From: Peptococcaceae bacterium | GTDB lineage: Bacteria; Bacillota; Dehalobacteriia; UBA4068; UBA4997 | Assembly (NCBI GenBank): GCA_019421315.1 | Contig: JAHZFN010000220.1 | Coordinates: 1,405 to 7,910, forward strand | Direction of reading: 5' to 3' | Length of the DNA stretch: 6,506 bases | In this document: positions 1 to 5,048 of the stretch, in pieces | How positions within the stretch are numbered: position 1 is the first letter of the stretch | Layout: each line of letters begins with the position of its first letter | Notes under the pieces: generated by a model | What the model saw: only the letters and a program-made list of their open reading frames with translations | Told to the model about the DNA's origin: nothing | Databases searched by the model: none | Program-made: the position numbers and the translations under genes

Positions 1-816
1 TGCCAGTTGTGAGGGGCGCAGATAGTGCAGAATTTGTTCAAATTCCGCCCTTGCCATCATGGCTTTTTGTTTGTTGTCGCCGTCTGCCTTGTTAACAAGA
101 ATTGCGTCGGCAATTTCCATAATACCTTTTTTAATGCCCTGCAAATCATCACCGGCGCCCGTTAAGGCAACCATCAGGAAAAAGTCCACCATGGAACGAA
201 CCGTGGTTTCACTTTGACCGACGCCAACGGTTTCAACAAGAATTGTATCATAGCCAAAGGCTTCGCAAAGCAGCATGGTTTCGCGGCTTTTTCTGGTTAC
301 ACCGCCCAAAGTGCCGCCGGAGGGAGACGGTCTGATGAAGGCATTTGCCTCTTTGGAAAGATTTTCCATACGGGTTTTATCCCCCAGAATGCTGCCATGG
401 GAAAGGGAACTGCTGGGGTCAACCGCCAAAACGGCAACCTTATGCCCTTTTTGGCAAAGAGTGCAGCCCAATGCTTCGATAAAGGTACTTTTGCCTGCCC
501 CCGGAACGCCTGTGATACCAACACGAACACTTTTGCCCGTATACGGCAAAATGCCTTGAATTATTTCCTGACCCAAAGAAAAATGCTTGGGTGCGTTGCT
601 TTCGATAACGGTTATGGCACGAGAAAGAATTACACGGTCGCCTTTTAAAATGCCGTCGATGTAATCCTGCGCCGTCAATTTTTTCTTTTTCACAATATTT
701 TCTTTCGGTTTGGCGCCGCCGACACCCTCAACCCCGGTCATAACAAAACCCGGAAATTTTTTTTCATCTGCGTTTTCCGGAATCCATTCCGGCTTATATG
801 TATCATAGCCCATCAT
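1..816 (-). CDS. meaB: MeaB/ArgK-family G-protein chaperone of methylmalonyl-CoA mutase (C-terminus outside window)
   Basis: The frame is open from the ATG at 816 to the window edge and gives 272 residues. The family is usually about 310-350 long, so the C-terminal dimerisation part is missing. MeaB is a SIMIBI-class GTPase that gates loading of adenosylcobalamin into methylmalonyl-CoA mutase and protects or rescues the enzyme. The P-loop GVPGAGKS lies at 103-110. The Mg/switch acidic residues are D133 (in DPSS), D146 (in GDKTRM) and E195 (in VETVGVGQSE). Their spacing matches D92, D105 and E154 as I recall them from the Methylobacterium extorquens enzyme. The base-recognition NKAD is at 242-245. 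The family core starts near residue 47, so about 41-46 residues form an N-terminal extension with a KKKK stretch. A second Met at 813 is an alternative start and sits 8 nt from the GGGG of the RBS, against 5 nt for the first. The gene has its own promoter (887-915) and follows the merR terminator. Confidence 0.95.
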   Translation of the reverse strand, partial: MMGYDTYKPEWIPENADEKKFPGFVMTGVEGVGGAKPKENIVKKKKLTAQDYIDGILKGDRVILSRAITVIESNAPKHFSLGQEIIQGILPYTGKSVRVGITGVPGAGKSTFIEALGCTLCQKGHKVAVLAVDPSSSLSHGSILGDKTRMENLSKEANAFIRPSPSGGTLGGVTRKSRETMLLCEAFGYDTILVETVGVGQSETTVRSMVDFFLMVALTGAGDDLQGIKKGIMEIADAILVNKADGDNKQKAMMARAEFEQILHYLRPSQLA

Positions 817-821
817 AAAAA

Positions 822-828
822 CCCCTTT
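822..828 (-). promoter_or_regulatory. Ribosome binding site of meaB
   Basis: The minus strand reads AAAGGGG here. It lies 5 nt before the ATG at 816 and 8 nt before the in-frame ATG at 813. The spacing slightly favours the second Met, so the protein may begin MGYD rather than MMGYD. Confidence 0.6.
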
Positions 829-886
829 CGAGTAATCTATTCATGATTTTTATTTCGATTTATCTCTAACATAAATTTCTATAAAT

Positions 887-915
887 ATCATACCACGGCA
901 GAGTTTTTTTTTCAA
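887..915 (-). promoter_or_regulatory. Sigma-A type promoter of meaB, extended -10
   Basis: On the minus strand a TTGAAA -35 box (910-915) is followed by a 17-nt spacer (893-909) and a TATGAT -10 box (887-892). TGG directly before the -10 makes an extended -10 element. Transcription would start near 880, giving a leader of about 64 nt before the meaB ATG. It lies just downstream of the merR terminator, so meaB appears to be its own transcription unit. The remaining AT-rich spacer down to 829 shows no other signal that I can support. Confidence 0.7.
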
Positions 916-950
916 TTTAATTAGTGATTTTTATAAATTTTTTCTTTAGG

Positions 951-978
951 CAAAAAACACCCTTCCAAACGAAGGGTG
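951..978 (-). terminator. Intrinsic terminator after the merR-type gene
   Basis: An 8-bp perfect stem (958-965 with 971-978) closes a 5-nt loop. On the minus strand it is followed by six T residues (957-952). It lies 38 nt past the merR stop at 1017 and separates that gene from the meaB promoter. Confidence 0.85.
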
Positions 979-1016
979 CTTATCATATTTTAAGTCCAAA
1001 TTATTAACTATTTACT

Positions 1017-1838
1017 TTATTCTGCTTTTTTACGAACAGGATAACAAACCTCGGTAACAAACTCATCGGGGTTTTGGGTTTCGTGGAGGCTGACATGATA
1101 AATGTTAAACATATTGCCGCAGCATTCATAACCGTTGCCGTTAATCCATTCCATACAGGAAGCGACAACATCATTTATCTGCTCATAGCTGCCTTTGTAA
1201 GTGCAGGAAGCAACGGTAACGGCAGGCAATGTGCGGAATTTAACGTGTTCCGTATCCCGGTATTTGCCTTTAACGGTTTTCTGCGCTTCAACCTCAACGT
1301 CCTTTTACTTATACTCCCCGTCAAGAAAAGTAACACTGCAATAGCAGGGTTCAGACGGAATCATGTTCAAAGGGTCGGTTTCCCGGCAAAGAATACCCCA
1401 AACCATACTCTCGTCCTCATAACGGGGAATAACCATTCTGAGGCAGGCAGCGTAGCGTTCGGGAATAGTTTTGATTGTTGTGTTGTATTTCTTGGTGTCT
1501 TCCTTTCTCAGCCGTTTTTGAGCTGTATCCAGAAGTCTGAGTTTTTGTGCTGTGTCGTCAGCCAACTTTTCCAACTCCGCTTTTCTTTCTTCCAAACATT
1601 GGTAAAGGTATTCTTTATCATCGTAAAAATCCAAAATGCGGCAAATTTCCGCCGGTTTGAACCCCATGTCTTTGAGAGAGGTTATGCGGCAAATCATAGG
1701 CAGTTGCGCTTCGCTGTAATAACGATAATCTGTAAAAGGGTCAATCTTGGCGGGTTTAAGCAAGCCTATTTCGTCATAATGACGCAGCATACGAACACTG
1801 ACTCTGGACAGTTTTGAAAAATCTCCTATTTTCAGCAT
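1017..1838 (-). pseudogene. MerR-family regulator with GyrI-like effector domain, interrupted by one in-frame TAA
   Basis: The N-terminal part (ATG at 1838 to TAA at 1305-1307, 177 aa) has a typical MerR winged helix-turn-helix: MLKIGDFSKLS, then RMLRHYDEIGLLKP and DYRYY, ending near residue 70. A charged coiled-coil dimerisation helix follows at about 75-115. An effector domain of the BmrR/BltR (GyrI-like) type then begins. The same frame continues without a shift after the TAA to a TAA at 1017-1019 and supplies the rest of that domain, for example VASCTYKGSYEQI and the end FVTEVCYP. Without the stop the protein would be 273 residues, normal for this class. The codon was plausibly GAA (Glu), changed to TAA by one base. 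I see no RBS or ATG for the downstream half. The start at 1838 has GGAG 8 nt upstream, which is better than the GTG at 1859. The truncated protein would keep DNA binding and dimerisation but lose most of ligand sensing. Its target and ligand are unknown. Confidence 0.85.
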
Positions 1839-1846
1839 GGCGGCAT

Positions 1847-1850
1847 CTCC
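1847..1850 (-). promoter_or_regulatory. Ribosome binding site that fixes the merR start at 1838
   Basis: The minus strand has GGAG 8 nt before the ATG at 1838. The upstream in-frame GTG at 1859 has no comparable site and would add seven residues not typical of MerR N-termini. Confidence 0.65.
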
Positions 1851-1882
1851 GTAAATCACTTTTCTTTGAGCTCATGTCGATC

Positions 1883-1910
1883 ATGATACCTATTACAGTG
1901 TCATAGTCAA
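1883..1910 (-). promoter_or_regulatory. Putative merR promoter with overlapping palindromic operator
   Basis: On the minus strand a TTGACT -35 box (1905-1910) and a TATCAT -10 box (1883-1888) are 16 nt apart. An imperfect palindrome, CTATGACACTGTAATAG (1890-1906, 14 of 17 positions symmetric), fills the spacer and touches the -35 box. MerR regulators usually bind dyads between the -35 and -10 boxes, so autoregulation is likely. The 16-nt spacer is shorter than the 19-20 nt typical of MerR-activated promoters, so the assignment of the boxes is tentative. Confidence 0.5.
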
Positions 1911-1964
1911 CGGCAAATTAGATTTTGCAACAATTTTTTTTGCAATAAAAAAGCCTGCTGTCAG

Positions 1965-1993
1965 ATTATAACATAAACAACCGCAAATGCAAA
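1965..1993 (-). promoter_or_regulatory. Possible upstream promoter with extended -10
   Basis: The minus strand has TGTTATAAT (-10 TATAAT at 1965-1970), a perfect extended -10. A weak -35 TTTGCA (1988-1993) lies 17 nt upstream and overlaps the foot of the terminator hairpin. It would give the merR-type gene a second start about 120 nt further upstream. Between it and the promoter at 1883-1910 the spacer is AT-rich, with only a weak TTGCAA inverted pair (1925-1930, 1940-1945). Confidence 0.35.
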
Positions 1994-2030
1994 GCACCCT
2001 CTCCCGAAAAAATCGGGAGAGGGTGCTTTG
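1990..2030 (-). terminator. Strong hairpin terminator after the free-standing B12-domain gene
   Basis: A perfect 18-bp stem (1990-2007 with 2013-2030) closes a 5-nt loop. It lies 29 nt after the stop of the gene at 2060. On the minus strand the 3' arm ends in TTTG and continues CATTTG, so the U-tract is poor. The plus-strand side is T-rich (2034-2047), so it may also stop opposing transcription. Its core is the same as that of the hairpin at 2783-2813. Confidence 0.75.
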
Positions 2031-2059
2031 GAAATTTTTATTTATTATTAAAGCTAAAG

Positions 2060-2527
2060 CTATTCATAATCAGCCATTATTTCATTTAATTTTTCCATCA
2101 TGTCTTTGGCGCAATCGGCAGCGGAAAAATCAGCGCCGTAGATTACGGCAACACCGTGTTGATATAAGAATTGGCGGTCCTCCGCAGAAATTTTGCCGCC
2201 GTAAACAACCATAATATCTTCACGCCCCATATTTGCCAATTCTTCAACCAGCTGCGGCAGCAAAGTTTTATGTTCGGCAGACAAATAACGGGTATCAACA
2301 ATATGTACATCGTTGTCAGCGGCATCTTGGGCGGCTTCGGCAGGAGTTTGGAATAAAGGTCCCATATCAACGTCAAAGCCCATATCGGCGTAAGCCGTTG
2401 CGAAAATTCTAACATCCTGTTCATTGCCGTCCTGCCCCATTTTTGCCATCATGATACGGGGACGGCGACCCTGCTCTTTCTCAAAATCGTCAGTCATTTG
2501 ACAAACCTCTTTGATAACTTCTTCCAT
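2060..2527 (-). CDS. Free-standing MutB-like B12-binding domain protein with a degenerate cobalamin site
   Basis: A complete 155-residue protein with ATG at 2527 and GGAGG 9 nt upstream. It aligns without gaps to MutB residues 573-727 from this window, at 110 of 155 identical (about 71%, counted by hand). The fold is the Rossmann-like B12-binding domain. The cofactor site is altered: DGHDRG of MutB is DGNEQD here (N35 replaces the axial His, D38 the Gly), the Ser of the SxL loop is R80, and the GPGS loop is GADF (131-134). Lys29, Asp33 and the Gly pair 110-111 are kept. Residues 43-69 are identical to MutB although their codons differ. There is no barrel domain, signal peptide or membrane segment, so it should be cytosolic. 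It has its own promoter and terminator. It probably cannot bind cobalamin in the base-off/His-on mode. I infer a protein-binding or regulatory role near the mutase or MeaB, but the function is unknown. Automated annotation may call it a cobalamin-binding protein. Confidence 0.9.
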   Translation of the reverse strand: MEEVIKEVCQMTDDFEKEQGRRPRIMMAKMGQDGNEQDVRIFATAYADMGFDVDMGPLFQTPAEAAQDAADNDVHIVDTRYLSAEHKTLLPQLVEELANMGREDIMVVYGGKISAEDRQFLYQHGVAVIYGADFSAADCAKDMMEKLNEIMADYE

Positions 2528-2536
2528 TTTTTTAAA

Positions 2537-2541
2537 CCTCC
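2537..2541 (-). promoter_or_regulatory. Ribosome binding site of the B12-domain gene
   Basis: The minus strand has GGAGG, 9 nt before the ATG at 2527. Homology to mutB stops at the start codon, so this site is not derived from the mutB coding sequence. This supports the region being a separately translated gene. Confidence 0.8.
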
Positions 2542-2594
2542 ATAAAATATGTCAATATATAATACTTGCAAAAATTTAGATTGCTCCCGCAAAA

Positions 2595-2730
2595 ACATTA
2601 TACCGCAAGCAAAAAATGCTTGCTTGCAAGGACATTTTTGCGCCGCGGTTCAATGGTGCGGTTGCGTGAAACGCACAGGCGGCAACGCCGCCAAGACTTG
2701 CGAAGCAAGGCTTCTGTAAGACATTATACC
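2595..2730. repeat. Hairpin-rich element bracketed by 10-bp direct repeats
   Basis: ACATTATACC occurs at 2595-2604 and again at 2721-2730. The 116 bp between them holds a row of short perfect hairpins: GCAAGCA/TGCTTGC (2605-2611 with 2617-2623), TGCGT/ACGCA (2663-2667 with 2671-2675), GGCGGC/GCCGCC (2678-2683 with 2687-2692) and CTTGC/GCAAG (2697-2701 with 2705-2709). It is more GC-rich than the flanks and has no credible ORF. It could be a small palindromic mobile element with a target duplication or a structured leader RNA. I cannot tell which from one copy. Confidence 0.5.
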
Positions 2731-2751
2731 ATCAGACAGCCTCAGTTTCAA
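2723..2751 (-). promoter_or_regulatory. Sigma-A type promoter of the B12-domain gene
   Basis: On the minus strand TTGAAA (-35, 2746-2751) is followed by a 17-nt spacer and TATAAT (-10, 2723-2728), with TGG before the -10 forming an extended element. It lies between the mutB terminator and the free-standing domain gene. It predicts a start near 2716 and a structured leader of about 190 nt. It indicates that the small gene can be expressed apart from mutAB. Confidence 0.75.
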
Positions 2752-2779
2752 CAAACAGTTCAAAATCAAGAGCAAACGC

Positions 2780-2813
2780 AAAAATCCCTCTCCCGAAAAA
2801 CGGGAGAGGGATT
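2780..2813 (-). terminator. Intrinsic terminator after mutB
   Basis: A 13-bp perfect stem (2783-2795 with 2801-2813) closes an AAAAA loop (plus strand). On the minus strand it ends in ATTTTTGCGTTT. It begins 36 nt past the mutB stop. The GC core (ten pairs, 2786-2795 with 2801-2810) is identical to that of the hairpin at 1990-2030. Confidence 0.85.
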
Positions 2814-2849
2814 GATAATTCTATTTAAGAATTACAGCCGAACCAAAAA

Positions 2850-5033
2850 TTATTCAGCATCTGCCATTCTTGCATTCAGTTTTTCCATCATGTCTTTAGC
2901 ACAGTTGGGAATTACGGAACCGGGGCCGTAGATTGCAGCTGCGCCATGATCATAGAGGAATTGATAATCCTGTGCGGGGATTACGCCGCCGGCGATAACC
3001 ATGATGTCTTCACGGCCGCGTTTTTTCAATTCTTCAACCAACTGAGGCAACAATGTTTTGTGACCTGCAGCCAAAGAACTCATACCAACGATATGAACGT
3101 CGTTGTCTACTGCGTCTTGTGCAGCTTCGGCAGGAGTTTGGAACAAAGGACCCATGTCAACGTCAAAGCCCATGTCAGCATAAGCTGTTGCACAAACTTT
3201 AGCACCACGGTCATGACCGTCTTGACCCATTTTGGCAATCATGATACGAGGACGGCGACCATGTTCTTTTTCGAATGCGTCAGTCATTTCACGAACTTCG
3301 TTGATAACTTCGTCATCGGAGAATTCAGCATTGTAAACACCGCTGATTGTACGGATGATAGCTTTATGACGACCGCAAACTTTTTCAACAGCGGCGGAAA
3401 TTTCGCCCAAAGAAGCTCTGGCACGAGCAGCTTCAACAGCCAATTCCAGCAAGTTGCCTTCGCCTGTTTCAACAGATTTGGTGATAGCTTCCAGGCAACG
3501 GTCAACATCGTCTTGATTACGTTCAGCACGCAATTCTTCCAAACGACGGATTTGCGCTTCACGAACGGCAGTGTTGTCTACGTCCAAAATATCCAGCGGA
3601 TCTTCTTTGTCCAATACATATTGGTTCAAGCCAAGAATCTTTTCACTGCCGGAGTCGATACGAGCCTGGCGGCGGGCAGCAGCTTCTTCAATACGCATTT
3701 TGGGAAGACCTGTGTCGATGGCTTTTGCCATACCGCCAAGTTTTTCAACTTCTTGGATATGAGCCCAAGCACGGCGGATCAATTCGTCGGTCAAAGCTTC
3801 TACATAGTAGGAGCCTGCCCATGGGTCGATAACTTTACATACTTTGGTTTCGTCCTGGATGTAAAGCTGAGTATTACGAGCGATACGAGCAGAGAAGTCA
3901 GTAGGCAATGCAATGGCTTCGTCCAATGCGTTGGTGTGCAGGGACTGGGTATGACCGAGAGCAGCACCCATAGCTTCCATACAAGTTCTGGTGATGTTGT
4001 TGAAAGGATCTTGTGCAGTCAAGCTCCAACCGGATGTCTGAGAGTGTGTACGCAAAGACATGGATTTGGGATTTTCGGGGTTGAATTGTTTAACAATTTT
4101 AGCCCACAGCATACGAGCTGCACGCATTTTGGCAACTTCCATGAAGTAGTTTTTACCGATTGCCCAGAAGAAGGACAAACGAGGAGCAAACTGGTCAACT
4201 TTGAGGCCTGCGGCTTCACCTGTACGCAGGTATTCCAGACCGTCTGCCAATGTGTAACCCAATTCGATGTCAGCGGTTGCACCGGCTTCCTGCATATGGT
4301 AACCGGAAATGGAGATGCTGTTGAATTTGGGCATATATTTGGAAGTATAAGCGAAGATGTCGCCGATAATTCTCATGGATGCTTTAGGCGGATAAATATA
4401 AGTGTTACGCACCATGAATTCTTTCAGAATGTCGTTCTGAATGGTACCTGCCATAACTTTTTTGTCAACGCCTTGTTCTTCACCGGCAACAATGTAGAAT
4501 GCCAAAATAGGAAGAACGGCACCGTTCATGGTCATGGATACGGACATTTGATCCAAAGGAATACCGGAGAACAAAATTTCCATATCTTTAATGGAGTCAA
4601 CGGCAACACCGGCTTTACCAACGTCACCTACTACTCTGGGATGGTCGGAGTCATAGCCGCGGTGGGTTGCCAAGTCGAATGCGATAGACAAACCTTTTTG
4701 ACCTGCTGCCAGGTTGCGGCGATAGAACGCATTGGATTCTTCGGCTGTGGAGAAACCTGCATACTGACGTACTGTCCAGGGACGGAAAACGTACATTGTT
4801 GCATAAGGTCCACGCAAGAACGGAGGAATACCTGCCATATAACCAATATGGTGTGCGTTTTTAATATCTTCTTCTGTGTACAAAGGTTTAACGTCAATTT
4901 GTTCCATTGTACGATTATATAATTGATCAAAGGACATTCCTGTCTCTTTTTCTATTTGTTGAATCCACTCTTCTTTGCTTTGCGCACCACGGGCTTCATC
5001 AAATGCAATTTTGCTGAAATCAGGTCTAGACAT
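2850..5033 (-). CDS. mutB: Methylmalonyl-CoA mutase large (catalytic) subunit
   Basis: A complete 727-residue protein, close to the 728 of the Propionibacterium shermanii alpha subunit. It catalyses the adenosylcobalamin-dependent rearrangement between succinyl-CoA and (R)-methylmalonyl-CoA in the cytosol, as a heterodimer with MutA. The substrate-binding TIM barrel covers roughly residues 40-560. The substrate-site residues are recognisable: Y91 in RQYAGFSTA, R209 in MVRNTY and H246 in SGYHMQEAGA, matching Y89, R207 and H244 of the P. shermanii enzyme. The B12-binding domain covers about 590-727, with D605 and axial-ligand H607 in DGHDRG, K601 before it, the SSL loop at 652-654 and the Gly pair at 682-683. 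All key residues are present, so it should be active. The ATG at 5033 overlaps the mutA stop by one base (TAATG), which implies translational coupling. A TTG six bases upstream is too close to the RBS. The gene ends in its own terminator. Confidence 0.98.
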   Translation of the reverse strand: MSRPDFSKIAFDEARGAQSKEEWIQQIEKETGMSFDQLYNRTMEQIDVKPLYTEEDIKNAHHIGYMAGIPPFLRGPYATMYVFRPWTVRQYAGFSTAEESNAFYRRNLAAGQKGLSIAFDLATHRGYDSDHPRVVGDVGKAGVAVDSIKDMEILFSGIPLDQMSVSMTMNGAVLPILAFYIVAGEEQGVDKKVMAGTIQNDILKEFMVRNTYIYPPKASMRIIGDIFAYTSKYMPKFNSISISGYHMQEAGATADIELGYTLADGLEYLRTGEAAGLKVDQFAPRLSFFWAIGKNYFMEVAKMRAARMLWAKIVKQFNPENPKSMSLRTHSQTSGWSLTAQDPFNNITRTCMEAMGAALGHTQSLHTNALDEAIALPTDFSARIARNTQLYIQDETKVCKVIDPWAGSYYVEALTDELIRRAWAHIQEVEKLGGMAKAIDTGLPKMRIEEAAARRQARIDSGSEKILGLNQYVLDKEDPLDILDVDNTAVREAQIRRLEELRAERNQDDVDRCLEAITKSVETGEGNLLELAVEAARARASLGEISAAVEKVCGRHKAIIRTISGVYNAEFSDDEVINEVREMTDAFEKEHGRRPRIMIAKMGQDGHDRGAKVCATAYADMGFDVDMGPLFQTPAEAAQDAVDNDVHIVGMSSLAAGHKTLLPQLVEELKKRGREDIMVIAGGVIPAQDYQFLYDHGAAAIYGPGSVIPNCAKDMMEKLNARMADAE

Positions 5034-5048
5034 TAGCAAATCCCCCTT
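5031..5048 (-). promoter_or_regulatory. mutA/mutB junction: RBS and TAATG overlap that set the mutB start
   Basis: The minus strand reads AAGGGGGA (5041-5048) inside the end of mutA, then 8 nt after the last G the ATG at 5033-5031. The mutA stop TAA (5035-5033) shares its last A with this ATG. A possible TTG start at 5039 is only 2 nt from the RBS and can be set aside. Confidence 0.8.

Noticed and set aside
214..648. Plus-strand frames opposite meaB
   Set aside because: They are shadows of the MeaB reading frame, which contains the P-loop, the acidic switch residues and NKAD in correct order.
1305..1307. Programmed recoding (selenocysteine or pyrrolysine) at the stop in the merR-type gene
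   Set aside because: The codon is TAA, not TGA or TAG, and a plain Glu-to-stop change explains it. There is also no shift of frame, so a frameshift pseudogene is excluded.
1074..1817. A 247-codon plus-strand frame opposite the merR-type gene
   Set aside because: It is an antisense shadow. The minus-strand frame matches a MerR regulator on both sides of the stop codon, and the plus-strand product resembles nothing.
2640..2715. A tRNA-like stretch (GGTTCAA and several stems)
   Set aside because: The stems do not assemble into a cloverleaf, and there is no acceptor stem or properly placed anticodon arm on either strand.
2528..2782. Cobalamin riboswitch in the leader of the B12-domain gene
   Set aside because: The location is suggestive, but I find no B12-box (GCCACTG-type) or other conserved cobalamin riboswitch segment in the leader.
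2566..2931. A 121-codon plus-strand frame across the spacer between mutB and the B12-domain gene
   Set aside because: It runs through hairpins, a terminator and the end of mutB, has a basic low-complexity product and no RBS. It is not supported as a gene.
2946..4922. A 658-codon open frame on the plus strand opposite mutB
   Set aside because: It is the antisense shadow of a clearly recognisable mutB. Its translation is rich in Phe, Thr, Cys and Asn, with no family resemblance, RBS or promoter.
5034..5039. TTG start adding two residues to MutB
   Set aside because: It lies only 2 nt from the RBS, whereas the ATG at 5033 has 8-nt spacing and the common TAATG overlap.
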